Origin: Dictyobacter kobayashii
GTDB taxonomy: Bacteria; Chloroflexota; Ktedonobacteria; Ktedonobacterales; Ktedonobacteraceae
Assembly: GCF_003967555.1 (NCBI RefSeq)
Contig: NZ_BIFS01000001.1
Coordinates: 124,001 to 188,000 of the forward strand
DNA length: 64,000 bases
Reading direction: 5' to 3'
Part shown: positions 28,419 to 37,847 of the stretch, piece by piece
Numbering within the stretch: the first letter of the stretch is position 1
Layout of the letters: each line of letters begins with the position of its first letter
Notes under the pieces: model-generated
The model's database searches: none
What the model was told of the DNA's origin: nothing
Seen by the model: only the letters and a program-made list of their open reading frames with translations
Program-made: the position numbers and the translations under genes

Positions 28419-30158
28419 TTAAAATCTCTTTCCTGCCAGCATCAGTAAATGTTCAACCACTGGACCCAGCGCATATGCAGGGAAGTAGGTTAGAGCACCT
28501 ACAATTAAAATTACACCGATCAGAAGGGCCACAAACAGGGGCCCGGTGGTGGGAAATGTACCCGCGTTGGCTGGTACTACTTTCTTCTTCACAATCGCAC
28601 CCGCCAGAGCCATGACAGGTATCACGAAGGCAAAACGTCCAATCAACATTGCAAAGCCAATTGTCCAGTTATAGAATGGCGTATTTGCACTCAAGCCACC
28701 GAAGGCAGAGCCGTTGTTACCTGTACCGGATGTGTAGGCATACAGTATCTCTGATAAGCCATGGGGGCCCGGATTTAAAATCGAGCTGGTTCCAGCTGGC
28801 AAAACGGTTGCGATAGCTGTAAAGCCCAGGATGGAAGCAGGCAAGATCAGGATTGCCAGGGCGGCCATCTTCATTTCTTTCTGCTCGATCTTTTTGCCCA
28901 GGTACTCAGGTGTTCGTCCAACCATCAAGCCGGCAATAAACACGGCCAGGACGGCGAAGATGAGCATGCCATATAATCCAGAACCAACACCACCAAAGAT
29001 GATTTCACCTAAGGCAATGTTGAGCATCGGAATCATGCCACCAAGCGGCGTGAAACTATCAATAAAGCCGTTGACGGCACCACACGAGGCATCAGTAGTA
29101 ATGGTCGTGAAGAGCGCGGTCTGGGTGATACCAAAGCGCACCTCTTTGCCTTCCATATTGCCACCTGCCTGGTAAGCAGTGACCGCCTGGTTGGCACCGG
29201 CATGCGTCAGGAAAGGATTACCTGTCTGCTCAGCCGGCAGAATAACAAACACACCGATTAAGAAGAGAATGGTCATAGCTGCCAGGATCGCCCAACCCTG
29301 TTTGGTATTTCCAGCCATCTTGCCAAACAGATAGGTCAGGCCAGCTGGAATAGCAAAGATGGCCAGCATCTCTATCATATTAGTGATGACATTGGGATTC
29401 TCAAAGGGATGCGCTGAATTGGCATTAAAGAAACCACCACCATTCGTGCCAAGCTCTTTGATAATTTCTTGCGATGCCACCGGTCCCTGGGCAATTACTT
29501 GCTTGACACCCTCCAGGGTAACCACCTGCGTGTAGGCATTGAAGTTTTGTATAACTCCCTGTGAGACCAGAACTAATGCTCCAATTATCGAAATTGGAAG
29601 CAGAATATAGAGAATACAGCGGGTAATATCTACCCAGAAATTTCCTAGATGTTGCGCGCTACGCCTGGTTAAACCACGCACAAAGGCCAGAGCCAGGGCC
29701 ACACCAGTCGCGCCAGATACAAAGTTATGGAAAGCCAGACCTGCCATCTGCGTGAGATAAGACATGGTCTGCTCACCAGCATACGCCTGCCAGTTGGTAT
29801 TGGTGGTAAAGCTGGCGGCAGTATTAAAGGCTAGTTGAGGCTCAATCGCTCCAAATCCTTGTGGATTAAAGAACGTTCCATGCCACTGCTGGGTGCGCTC
29901 TAAAAGATAGAGTAGCAGCATACCAGCCACGCTGAATAACAACATAGAAATGGTATAACCGGTCCATTTCTGCTCTTCCTCAGCATCTACACCCGAGAGA
30001 CGATAAAACACGCGCTCTACAGGAGCGAGAACAGGGGTTAACCAGGTTCGCTCACCTGTAAAGACCTTGGTCATATAGAGACCCAACGGCTTGGTAATCA
30101 ATAAAAGAATTACCAGGTAGATAAGAACCTGTATGACGCTATTGGGCGTTATAGGCAT
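28419..30158 (-). CDS. kdpA: potassium-transporting ATPase subunit A
   Basis: 579-aa K+-selecting subunit, related to Trk/Ktr channels. Selectivity-filter glycine segments are visible, e.g. [36 protein letters not shown], and [41 protein letters not shown]. The start [19 protein letters not shown] is typical. It follows kdpF by 23 bp and is followed by kdpB after three bases. Length and motifs are normal. Confidence 0.97.
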   Translation of the reverse strand: MPITPNSVIQVLIYLVILLLITKPLGLYMTKVFTGERTWLTPVLAPVERVFYRLSGVDAEEEQKWTGYTISMLLFSVAGMLLLYLLERTQQWHGTFFNPQGFGAIEPQLAFNTAASFTTNTNWQAYAGEQTMSYLTQMAGLAFHNFVSGATGVALALAFVRGLTRRSAQHLGNFWVDITRCILYILLPISIIGALVLVSQGVIQNFNAYTQVVTLEGVKQVIAQGPVASQEIIKELGTNGGGFFNANSAHPFENPNVITNMIEMLAIFAIPAGLTYLFGKMAGNTKQGWAILAAMTILFLIGVFVILPAEQTGNPFLTHAGANQAVTAYQAGGNMEGKEVRFGITQTALFTTITTDASCGAVNGFIDSFTPLGGMIPMLNIALGEIIFGGVGSGLYGMLIFAVLAVFIAGLMVGRTPEYLGKKIEQKEMKMAALAILILPASILGFTAIATVLPAGTSSILNPGPHGLSEILYAYTSGTGNNGSAFGGLSANTPFYNWTIGFAMLIGRFAFVIPVMALAGAIVKKKVVPANAGTFPTTGPLFVALLIGVILIVGALTYFPAYALGPVVEHLLMLAGKRF

Positions 30159-30181
30159 CTTTCTTCCTCGATTTCAATCTA

Positions 30182-30277
30182 TTAGAACTTTTCAGGAGCC
30201 AATAAAGCGATAAACAGATACACAACAATAGCCAGTGTTACAATCCCAACAAGAAGGTATTCCAGTGGCGTATTCAT
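30182..30277 (-). CDS. kdpF: KdpF membrane peptide, 31 aa
   Basis: A 31-aa single-span peptide (MNTPLEYLLVGIVTLAIVV, then YLFIALLAPEKF). The C-terminal LL-PEKF end is the KdpF hallmark. KdpF stabilises the KdpABC complex. A strong AGGAGG lies seven bases before ATG 30277. It lies between a 27-aa membrane peptide and kdpA. Confidence 0.93.
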   Translation of the reverse strand: MNTPLEYLLVGIVTLAIVVYLFIALLAPEKF

Positions 30278-30288
30278 GCGCGAACCTC

Positions 30289-30372
30289 CTATAAATGTTC
30301 ACAGCCAACGGTAAAACCTATACAGCATATAAAAAAGGCAATGCTCACAATAATGATCAGGATATCAAGCAT
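30289..30372 (-). CDS. 27-aa membrane micropeptide upstream of kdpF
   Basis: MLDILIIIVSIAFFICCIG then FTVGCEHL, a single hydrophobic helix with a short polar tail. The ATG at 30372 overlaps the stop of the REC gene (ATG CTT GA), and GAGGAGGG lies five bases upstream, inside the REC gene, so translation is coupled. It ends 11 bases before kdpF. From memory, many bacteria carry a small unnamed hydrophobic peptide with a late G-C-[ED]-x-L end just before kdpF; I could not check this. It is most likely an accessory Kdp subunit or regulator. Confidence 0.7.
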   Translation of the reverse strand: MLDILIIIVSIAFFICCIGFTVGCEHL

Positions 30373-30835
30373 GAGATCCCTCCTCATCCGTTTTCTGCCT
30401 GGCACAGTTTTCACGCCGCTTCGCTGCCTCAGCGGCCAGGCGCAAGACAGCTTCCATTGGAAATGGTTTCGGCAAGTACGCGAGAGGATGAAATTCCGCC
30501 AGTCGATGTGGGCTTACCCTGACAGCTGACAGCACAACGACCGGTAATTTTCCCTGTAGCATTTCATCGGTTGGACCAAAGGACCACTCTTCACATTGGA
30601 TAGCCCTCAAGATGTCCCAACCGGTCTGGTCGGGCAAATTGATATCTAGCAATATGAGGTCGATAGGGGTGGTTCGCAAATAATCAAGAGCACTTTGACC
30701 ATCAATGGCACTGTATACCTCATGCCCACGCGCTAGCAGATTACGCTCTACCACGTTGCGTAAGACGTCATCATCTTCGACAAGCAGAATACGTGCTCCT
30801 GTCATATCAACCACTTCTTTCTGTAGCGCTACCAT
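30365..30835 (-). CDS. REC-only response regulator at the head of the kdp operon
   Basis: 156 aa with one receiver domain: ILLVEDDDVL with acidic pair, phospho-acceptor LILLDINLP, switch residue in VVVLSAVRV, and conserved lysine in YLPKPF. It lacks a DNA-binding or enzyme output domain. There is a long insertion between strand 3 and strand 4 (IQCEEWSFGPTDEMLQGK). RBS AAGGAGAG precedes ATG 30835. It may act as a phosphate sink or an adaptor for the split KdpD, or influence Kdp assembly; unproven. Its last codons carry the ribosome site of the following micropeptide. Confidence 0.82.
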   Translation of the reverse strand: MVALQKEVVDMTGARILLVEDDDVLRNVVERNLLARGHEVYSAIDGQSALDYLRTTPIDLILLDINLPDQTGWDILRAIQCEEWSFGPTDEMLQGKLPVVVLSAVRVSPHRLAEFHPLAYLPKPFPMEAVLRLAAEAAKRRENCARQKTDEEGSHA

Positions 30836-31272
30836 TAAGTTCTCTCCTTTTCCCTCTCACGAGATCAAATATACCTCTTAATTTCTCAATGCGAGGTAAA
30901 GAGAAAAATGACAATCCTCAAGAATTACTCAAGATGTCACCGGCCGGCTATCATGATTGAGAACATAAAGAACTCTGCGCTAATGAGCTTGCTAGCAGGT
31001 GTCTCTAGAAACACTACTCTAACGTGTTCAATCTATGATGAGAAATCAACTATCTATTTCTCATAATTAGAGCAAACAATAGTTTTTAGCACAGAAAAAA
31101 CAGGATAGCTCATATACGACGCAAGCTTTGAAAAGACACGAGCAACCTGAAAAGAGTACACAGGTGCGTTCATCTCAAAAAAATATCAGGAGAAAAGCTA
31201 TATTCATAAAAAACTGGTCAAGAATACCAGAAAAAAACTAAAAATTCCGTCAAAATTTACCCTTAGGGGGTT
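30836..31272. other. intergenic region between divergent potassium operons
   Basis: AT-rich control region with no supported gene. It contains an inverted repeat ATGAGAAAT / ATTTCTCAT with a 9-base spacer (31038-31046 and 31056-31064) that could be an operator. The minus-strand kdp promoter must lie here but I could not pick one reliable pair of boxes. No ydaO/c-di-AMP riboswitch motif was recognised. Confidence 0.4.
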
Positions 31273-31301
31273 TTACTTGTCCTATCCTGCTGTGCTACAC
31301 T
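31273..31301 (+). promoter_or_regulatory. promoter for the second APC permease
   Basis: TTACTT (31273-31278) and TACACT (31296-31301) with a 17-base spacer, about 120 bp before the permease start, leaving an untranslated leader of roughly 115 bases. An AAAGGA ribosome site lies just before the ATG. Confidence 0.45.
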
Positions 31302-31422
31302 ATGGAAGCATACATTGTTTCGACTACGTATATTGTCATAGGACTATTCGTAGTGTGGTAGGAGTAGTCCACACGTTGTAGGAACATGGATAACTTCCCT
31401 TTTCAAAGGACGATTAAATAGT

Positions 31423-33453
31423 ATGGCACAGGAATCTGTGACTCAAAACACATCAACCATCGCGCATAACCAGGGGGACGAGCACTCGTCAGGCCAAAGT
31501 TTGCTCGGTCCCCTTCTCTGCTGGGCAGTTGTCTTTGCGGACATAGGAACCTCTGTCTATTACACTCCTGGCATTCTGTATCAGACTGTTCAGGGGCTGG
31601 CAGGCTTTTTCGTGTTCCTGACAATGACCGTTTTTATCTTGCTTGCCTTGAAGTATGCAGAAGTTACCCATCGCTTCCCCCAGGGTGGCGGCGTGGTAAC
31701 GGTAGCCGCGCAGGCCATCAATCCCTGGTTCGGGGCTCTGGGCGGTATGTTTATTCTGGTAGACTACTTCCTTACGGCAGCTATCAGCAGCCTGTCAGGT
31801 ATTCTTTATCTGAGCGTGGTATTCCCAACAATCGGTATTATGCCGATACCACTCTTTATTACTATCGGCGTTCTAATATTGTTGGGTATTTTGAACTGGG
31901 TAGGTATCAGTGAAAGCGCCAAAGTAAGCCTGGTGGGAGCAGTAATCGCCTTCGCGAGCGACATCGCGATTCTGTTCACGGTCTTTACTCACCTGTCACT
32001 GGGCGAGTTCTTTTATTTGATCGACCAGATGTTCGTAAAAAATCACCTGACACCTTTCTCACTCTTAGCTGGCTTCGCCGGTTCGTTCCTGGCTTTCTCG
32101 GGCCTTGAGAGCATTTCGCAGTTATCGCCAGTAATGAAAAAACCCCATAAGAAAGTTGCTGGCATTGCCTTGACACTGGTAGTTTTAACGATCGGCATCA
32201 CCAGCCCAATGTTGACACTGCTTTCAACGTCATTATTACCCGAAGCTGCAAAAGATAGTGTACAGTCAGCCCAGATTATTTCGCTGCTAGCTGGCCATTG
32301 GGGAAACAAAGTACTACAAACCGAGGTGGCTATCAGTGCCAGTGCCTTGCTGGTATTTGCCAGTAATACCGCGATCATTGGCGCCTACCACGTCTTTATC
32401 GCCCTCTCGCGCATGGAGTTTTTGCCAGACTTTATTTTACAACGCAATAAGCTACGTGGCACCCCCCATCTTTCAATTGCTCTGGCAACAGGTATCCCGA
32501 TTATTATTCTCATCATGGTATGGGGAAATATTAATATCCTGGGTGATATGTATGCCTTTGGCTTGCTGGGAGCCTTCTCACTTACCTGCCTGGGTCTCGA
32601 TATTGTACGCTCCAGAGATCTGAAGCGGGCCAAAGCGCTAAAACTGGCCGCCAAAACCGAGAGCCCTAGACAGGCTAGAGAGACCCATCGCGCTGTTGAA
32701 GTACACGATTTAATGAAGTCAAATGTACAGCCGACGGCCACTGAGGAGGAAAATCAGGTAGAGGAGTCGGGAAGCCTGGGTGGACATGTCAATGAGACAT
32801 ACGAGGCAACAAAGCTGTGGTTTAAGATCAACTTTGGATTGGGCATCCTGACTACGGTGCTTGTAATAGTTGCCTGGGGGACAAACCTGGTCACGAAGCC
32901 GCTGGCCACAGCTTTTGGTGGTGGTGTAACATTGGTTGGTATGGGCCTGGCTTATTATAATCATAATCGCCAACAGAAAGAGGGTAGGGTCCCTGTGCCA
33001 GTGGTGATGACGCGACTTCAGGGTACCTATCCCCAAACTACCCTGGCAATCCTTACTCCACACAATCCACATAATGGCGCCGTTATCCGTGCAGCCATTA
33101 ATAATGCAGATGCCCAGACACCGATCCTGTTCCTTTACCTGGCTGGTAAGCGACCACGCACAAGCGCTCCACGTATGATGGAAATCATTGATCCCTACCT
33201 GGATGATCAGGATGCAAAGGATGCCTTTAGTAAAGCTGAGGCGTTAGCGATTAAGGCAAAGGTTCCTAATCGAACCTATATCTATCTCCAGGAGGAGCCA
33301 GAATTGGCGACACAGATCTGGCAGTCGATCCATCCTCGAGATACCCTGGTTGCTATCGAAAACGACAGTCAATTTAAAGATATCAATCCAGATCGTATTC
33401 GCTATGAGTTGACACCAGAAGGTAAAGTTGCCCATCTCCTTAAGCGGTGGTAA
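31423..33453 (+). CDS. APC-superfamily permease, second KimA-like transporter
   Basis: 676 aa. About 12 membrane helices: the first core segment AVVFADIGTSVYYTPGILYQTV (equivalent to the DIGTS/SDA motif), then HRFPQGGGVVTVAAQAINPWFG, and IMVWGNINILGDMYAFGLLGAF late in the core. A soluble segment of ~70 residues interrupts the last helices, and a C-terminal ~150-residue soluble domain (ATLAILTPHNPHNGAVIRAAINNAD-like) resembles a stress-protein fold. Divergent from the kdp operon, next to kdpE, so probably potassium-linked. The two permeases are not duplicates: motifs and layout differ. Confidence 0.72.
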   Translation: MAQESVTQNTSTIAHNQGDEHSSGQSLLGPLLCWAVVFADIGTSVYYTPGILYQTVQGLAGFFVFLTMTVFILLALKYAEVTHRFPQGGGVVTVAAQAINPWFGALGGMFILVDYFLTAAISSLSGILYLSVVFPTIGIMPIPLFITIGVLILLGILNWVGISESAKVSLVGAVIAFASDIAILFTVFTHLSLGEFFYLIDQMFVKNHLTPFSLLAGFAGSFLAFSGLESISQLSPVMKKPHKKVAGIALTLVVLTIGITSPMLTLLSTSLLPEAAKDSVQSAQIISLLAGHWGNKVLQTEVAISASALLVFASNTAIIGAYHVFIALSRMEFLPDFILQRNKLRGTPHLSIALATGIPIIILIMVWGNINILGDMYAFGLLGAFSLTCLGLDIVRSRDLKRAKALKLAAKTESPRQARETHRAVEVHDLMKSNVQPTATEEENQVEESGSLGGHVNETYEATKLWFKINFGLGILTTVLVIVAWGTNLVTKPLATAFGGGVTLVGMGLAYYNHNRQQKEGRVPVPVVMTRLQGTYPQTTLAILTPHNPHNGAVIRAAINNADAQTPILFLYLAGKRPRTSAPRMMEIIDPYLDDQDAKDAFSKAEALAIKAKVPNRTYIYLQEEPELATQIWQSIHPRDTLVAIENDSQFKDINPDRIRYELTPEGKVAHLLKRW

Positions 33454-33466
33454 AACCGCTTAAGGA
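33437..33466. terminator. hairpin at the permease stop, convergent with kdpE
   Basis: Twelve perfect pairs (33437-33448 with 33455-33466) and a six-base loop that contains the permease stop codon TAA. No clear T run follows on either strand, so termination strength is uncertain. Confidence 0.5.
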
Positions 33467-33487
33467 TCTCTTGTTGCTCTATGTTGG

Positions 33488-34186
33488 TCAGTCTTCGGTA
33501 TTAAAACGATAGCCCACACCCGATACAGTCAGGATAAACCTGGGATGTGCGGGATCAGGTTCGATTTTGCGCCGCAATTGACCAACGTAGACATGCAGAT
33601 AATGGGCTTCGGTACCGTAACCTGTTCCCCATACCTGGGCCAACAACATCTGCCGAGTCATGATTTTTCCTCGATTTTTGATCAACGCCTTTAATAAGTC
33701 ATATTCAGTTGGAGTAAGTTTGACCTCTTTCTCATTGACATGCACACTACGTTGCGCGAAGTCAACACTAAGGGGGCCTGCTGTAAAGATCGGCTCGGTG
33801 CCAGACTGAATTTGGGCTGTATGCCGCAGCGCAACCCGAACGCGTGCCAGAACCTCATTCATACCAAATGGCTTGGACACATAATCGTCAGCACCCAGGT
33901 CAAGTGCCAATACTTTGTCGCGCTCAGTATCTTTGACCGATAAGACGATAATGGGAAGATTTGATTGTTCGCGTACACGCCTGCAAACCTCCAGGCCACT
34001 GATGCCCGGTAAGCCAAGGTCCAATAGGATGAGATCGGGTCGGTGATGTCCTACCTCCTCAATCGCGTCTTCTCCATTCTCAGCGGTAAATACCTCATAG
34101 CCGTGGGCAGTTAAGCTGCGCTGCAATGCACGCAATATTTCAACTTCATCATCTACAATAAGAATACGAGCACCACTTTTACTCAT
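33488..34186 (-). CDS. kdpE: KdpE response regulator, OmpR family
   Basis: 232 aa. Receiver domain with ILIVDDEVEILRAL, phospho-acceptor aspartate in LILLDLGLPG, and YVSKPF; winged-helix output domain with VKLTPTEYDLLKALIKNRGKIMTRQMLL and YLHVYVGQLRRKIEPDP..FILTVSGVGYRF. It activates the kdp promoter upon phosphorylation by KdpD. The start overlaps the end of the kinase-half gene by eight bases, so they are translationally coupled. It is about 3 kb from the kdpF operon and on the same strand. Confidence 0.93.
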   Translation of the reverse strand: MSKSGARILIVDDEVEILRALQRSLTAHGYEVFTAENGEDAIEEVGHHRPDLILLDLGLPGISGLEVCRRVREQSNLPIIVLSVKDTERDKVLALDLGADDYVSKPFGMNEVLARVRVALRHTAQIQSGTEPIFTAGPLSVDFAQRSVHVNEKEVKLTPTEYDLLKALIKNRGKIMTRQMLLAQVWGTGYGTEAHYLHVYVGQLRRKIEPDPAHPRFILTVSGVGYRFNTED

Positions 34187-35852
34187 GAATATGTCCTTCT
34201 ATATGTTCAAGAGGCAAGGTAAATTGGAAGATGGCCCCCCCACCAGGTCGATTTTCTGCCCAGATACGTCCACCATGGGCTTCTATCAATCCCCTGCATA
34301 CTGCCAACCCTAAGCCGGTTCCCATAATACTTGTTGCTCTCCGCCGGGCTCCTGAAACTCTATAAAATTTATCAAAAATACGCTCTAGATCATATGGGGG
34401 AATACCTGGTCCGTGATCTGCAATACTCACCTTGATCTCATGATCATTGGATTCGGCAGAGACCTCTAATGGAGAGTCCGGTGGTGTATAACGCACAGCA
34501 TTTTCCAATAAGTTGGTAATTACCTGGTCTATCTGCAAATAATCCAACGGTACAGGTGGCAAGTCATCTGGAATCTGCACTGAGACAACCCTATCTTGCA
34601 AAACTCCCTGCATATGCCCGATAACATCGTGAATTAGCTCATCTATTGGATACCACTCTTTTTCGGCTTTCAATGCTCCACCTTCAATACGTGACATATC
34701 CAATATATTACCAACCAGCCGGTTGAGCCGATCCGCCTCTTTTTCGATCGCTAAGGCAAAACTCTTTTTTGTTTCCTCATCCCATTCTATATCTTCCTGT
34801 AGCAGGCTACTAGCCGCCGCTTTGATAGAGGAAAGCGGTGTGCGCAGATCATGGGAGACTGAAGAAAGTAGTGCTGAGCGTAGAGCGTCAGTGCGACGGA
34901 GTAATTCAATTTGTAGCGCTTCACGATGCAGCCTTGCTCGCTCGATCATTGCGGTTGCTTGATCAATAAAGGTCCAAAAGAAGGCATTTTGATGATTTAA
35001 GTCCTTTTTCTCATCAATCAGCGTGCGCTCCATTGGGAAACGCCGTGAACCATCGGCCATCAACAGACGTGCGACGCCCACTACTTTCTGACCCTGGTGC
35101 ATAGGCACCAGGCGTACATAGTTATGCTTTGAAGGAGTTGCCTGCAGTACCCTTCTAAAACGAAAAGGCAATTGTCTATCAGTATCGATATAAAAGTCAA
35201 AGATTCTTCCTTCTAACATTACTGATTCGGCCGTTCGAATCTCGTCGGCTGAGAGCTGCATATGCCCAACATCTTGTTGGGCATCAGATTGCAAGGTAGG
35301 CTTGCCATGTGCATCTGGCAATAAAATTGCACAATCAACCACACCCGCCGTCGCAAAGTTGTTAACGATCGCATGTGCCACAATATCTAGTTGTCGATCC
35401 AGATTATCTTCATTGGTCGTCGCATTAACCAGCTCATAAAGAGCTCTGGTCTCTTTCTCACGCTGCGTGGCTTGCTCGGCTCGCTGACGCAACGCAGAAG
35501 CCAGCTCGCCCGTAATAATCGCAGTAACTAAAAAAATAAAGAGGGCCAGCCATTCTTCATATTTGCTGATCGAAAAAGTAAAGACTGGAGGGACCAGGAA
35601 GAAATCAAAGGCGAAAAAGGCACTTAGCGAGGCAATTACTGCTGCATATAAACCACGTACTGTAGCCAGACCCAATACTATTAATAAATATAAGAATGAT
35701 ATATTAGGAATAGAAGGATAAAGCCCCGCGATATAAATCAAGCCGGTGACAACCAGGGTTAGAAGGAGGGCGATGCAGGCATCAACAATATACCTTCGAC
35801 CACGGTGTTCCTCAGTTACACCTAAAAAAAGCACCTGGTGGAATTTTTTCAT
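34179..35852 (-). CDS. kdpD: KdpD C-terminal half (DUF4118 membrane domain, GAF, histidine kinase)
   Basis: About 557 aa. Four membrane helices (DUF4118: DACIALLLTLVVTGLIYIAGL, PNISFLYLLIVLGLATVRGLYAAV, FFAFDFFLVPP), a GAF-like domain around residues 110-290, then HisKA with the phospho-acceptor in SSVSHDLRTPLSSIKAAASSLL, N box NLLENAVRYTPP, G1 DHGPGIP and G2 GTGLGLAVC. It lacks the KdpD/Usp input domains found at 24248-25534. The start is uncertain: ATG 35852 begins MKKF and has GAGAGGG rather far upstream; ATGs at 35879 and 35936 are alternatives. Forms an operon with kdpE. Confidence 0.9.
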   Translation of the reverse strand: MKKFHQVLFLGVTEEHRGRRYIVDACIALLLTLVVTGLIYIAGLYPSIPNISFLYLLIVLGLATVRGLYAAVIASLSAFFAFDFFLVPPVFTFSISKYEEWLALFIFLVTAIITGELASALRQRAEQATQREKETRALYELVNATTNEDNLDRQLDIVAHAIVNNFATAGVVDCAILLPDAHGKPTLQSDAQQDVGHMQLSADEIRTAESVMLEGRIFDFYIDTDRQLPFRFRRVLQATPSKHNYVRLVPMHQGQKVVGVARLLMADGSRRFPMERTLIDEKKDLNHQNAFFWTFIDQATAMIERARLHREALQIELLRRTDALRSALLSSVSHDLRTPLSSIKAAASSLLQEDIEWDEETKKSFALAIEKEADRLNRLVGNILDMSRIEGGALKAEKEWYPIDELIHDVIGHMQGVLQDRVVSVQIPDDLPPVPLDYLQIDQVITNLLENAVRYTPPDSPLEVSAESNDHEIKVSIADHGPGIPPYDLERIFDKFYRVSGARRRATSIMGTGLGLAVCRGLIEAHGGRIWAENRPGGGAIFQFTLPLEHIEGHIHE

Positions 35853-35965
35853 AGCATTTCGCTTATCCCTCTCTACCATTCTAGGATAGATTATTGCAAC
35901 TTTTTTTACATTTCCTGATGAGAGAATATCACACAAGACGTAGAAAAAAAAGGAGACATTCTTTT

Positions 35966-37342
35966 ATGCTCAGTCTTTCGACCAGGCATATTCTTAAACA
36001 TAATACCCGGCGCAGCAGAAAAACCTGTATTGCGCTACTCGTTCTCATGTTGTGCCAGCTACTAGCAGCATGCACTCCAGGCCACTCGGGCGATGACGTT
36101 GTAGCATTTATACGTGATGGCCAGCTCTGGACCCTCGATCCCAGTGGTGCAAATGCTTTCTCAGTGGTCTCTCAATCCACGCCAGTGGTTGGCTATGCCT
36201 GGTCTCCTAATCATCGATTGCTGGCGTTTCGTACCTTAGATGCCGATTTCGCAAAATCAGCTGCGGCTAAATCACTCTCGCCACATCCACAGAATGAATT
36301 GATTGGTGACCTTCCCAGTACGCTAAATACGATTGGAGTCGATGGGGGCACGCCTATTTCTATCGCTTTTTCCAGCCCGGACTTTAGCTATAATAATCCT
36401 CAATGGAATAGTAATGGTACACGTTTGATCTATCGACAGACGCCTAAGAATTTTTCGGCTAATCCTTCTAATGCTCAGTGGTGGATCTCCCAAAATGACC
36501 AGCCTGGTGGTATTGCCGCTAAACCTTTTTCTAACACCTTTTCAATTCCATCTATATCTTACGATAGCAATAATTATTTAATCACCGGCAATGATACCAA
36601 TGGAGCCTTCACAACAACCATCGCTGGCACCCAGAGAGCACAGGTAACTGGCCCATTGCCAGGCCATCCATTACCTGCTTCGCTTGAGCGTATTTTATGG
36701 CGGCCAGCCCATCAGAATCAAAGCTTCCTATACGCAGTTGAAGATACAAAGGCGAGCCAAACGTCATCCCAACTCTCAGTTAAATTAGTCTGGCATACTC
36801 TGGAGGGCCCGGCTACCACAGTTGCGACATGCGCCTGTACACAATTCTCCTGGTCCCCTGATGGAAACTATATTGTATATAGCATAGGCACGCAGATGAC
36901 CTTACTCAATGTTACAGATACTACTTCTTTTACTGTAAACTCCGAAGCCAATGCAGTTCCTTACTGGTCACCTGATAGTAAGTTCTTACTGTTGGATAGC
37001 TCTCAAACTCTCTCGCTTGTCAATATCTCAACCAGGCAACAAGTGCAGCTACTAAGGACTCACACAGAAAAATCGGCAGCTCCAATTACGCTACCATCAA
37101 CAAATAGTTTACTACAGCCAATCTCTAACAATCTCTGGTCTGCCGATAGCCGCCATTTTATCTTTTTAAGTCGTGATCACTCAAATTGGCAACAACATAC
37201 ATTACTGGACAATAAAGCACTCTATACAATCGAGATAAATGATGCAGGCAAGCCTCAAGGCACGCCCACGAAGATTTCCGACGGGACAATTACAGAGGCA
37301 GGATGGACCTATCAAGATCCCAGTACATCTTTCTTATACTAA
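35966..37342 (+). CDS. lipoprotein with TolB/WD40-like (PD40) beta-propeller
   Basis: About 458 aa. The N-terminus is positively charged, then a hydrophobic signal and a lipobox LLAAC (cleavage before the Cys), so it should be membrane-anchored outside the cell. Several PD40-type blades follow: YAWSPNHRLLAFRT, QWNSNGTRLIYRQ, FSWSPDGNYIVYSIG, PYWSPDSKFLLLDS, LWSADSRHFIFLSRD. Start at ATG 35966 with AAGGAGA nine bases upstream. Divergent from the KdpD kinase half and possibly under shared control; function unknown (protein- or carbohydrate-binding scaffold). Confidence 0.82.
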   Translation: MLSLSTRHILKHNTRRSRKTCIALLVLMLCQLLAACTPGHSGDDVVAFIRDGQLWTLDPSGANAFSVVSQSTPVVGYAWSPNHRLLAFRTLDADFAKSAAAKSLSPHPQNELIGDLPSTLNTIGVDGGTPISIAFSSPDFSYNNPQWNSNGTRLIYRQTPKNFSANPSNAQWWISQNDQPGGIAAKPFSNTFSIPSISYDSNNYLITGNDTNGAFTTTIAGTQRAQVTGPLPGHPLPASLERILWRPAHQNQSFLYAVEDTKASQTSSQLSVKLVWHTLEGPATTVATCACTQFSWSPDGNYIVYSIGTQMTLLNVTDTTSFTVNSEANAVPYWSPDSKFLLLDSSQTLSLVNISTRQQVQLLRTHTEKSAAPITLPSTNSLLQPISNNLWSADSRHFIFLSRDHSNWQQHTLLDNKALYTIEINDAGKPQGTPTKISDGTITEAGWTYQDPSTSFLY

Positions 37343-37397
37343 GCTACCGTTGAGCATGTTATATTATTAATCATGTAGATTATAAAGGATGGATTCT

Positions 37398-37766
37398 ATG
37401 CAGGTAGATATACAAAATTTTGCTGATGAGGATTTCTGCTATCTTACTACTATCGGCCGTCGTTCAGGCAAGCCGCATACGATTGAGATCTGGTTCGCAG
37501 CACATGGTACAACCCTGTATCTCCTCTCTGGAGGGAGAGACAAAGCGGATTGGGTGAAAAATATGCGTCAACAGCCTGCAGTTCAGGTGAAGCTTGCTAC
37601 ACATACCTATACCGGCCAGGCACGCATCCTTACGGCGGGTACTGAAGATGAGTTAGCTCGTCAAATTGTCTTTGCCAAATATACGCCTCGTAGCACTGAT
37701 GATCTTACAGGGTGGTCAAATGATTCACTGGCTGTTGCCATCGATCTACACAATGAGGTACAGTAG
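37398..37766 (+). CDS. F420-type deazaflavin-dependent nitroreductase-like protein
   Basis: About 122 aa of the small split-barrel (PNPOx-like) fold of the F420H2-dependent nitroreductase family (Ddn-like). The hallmark is YLTTIGRRSGKPHTIEIWFA near the N-terminus and YLLSGGRDKADWVKNMRQQP, which provides the cofactor-phosphate loop. Start taken at ATG 37398 (AAAGG ten bases upstream), although ATG 37389 is in frame. Chloroflexota carry F420 genes, so the cofactor is plausible, but no F420 synthesis gene is in the window. Confidence 0.8.
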   Translation: MQVDIQNFADEDFCYLTTIGRRSGKPHTIEIWFAAHGTTLYLLSGGRDKADWVKNMRQQPAVQVKLATHTYTGQARILTAGTEDELARQIVFAKYTPRSTDDLTGWSNDSLAVAIDLHNEVQ

Positions 37767-37847
37767 CAATGAGATTACAGTAAAGGGAAGGTTCAGTCTG
37801 GCGCTACTGTACACTGAGCGTTACCATGTTATGGAGGATAAAAAAAC

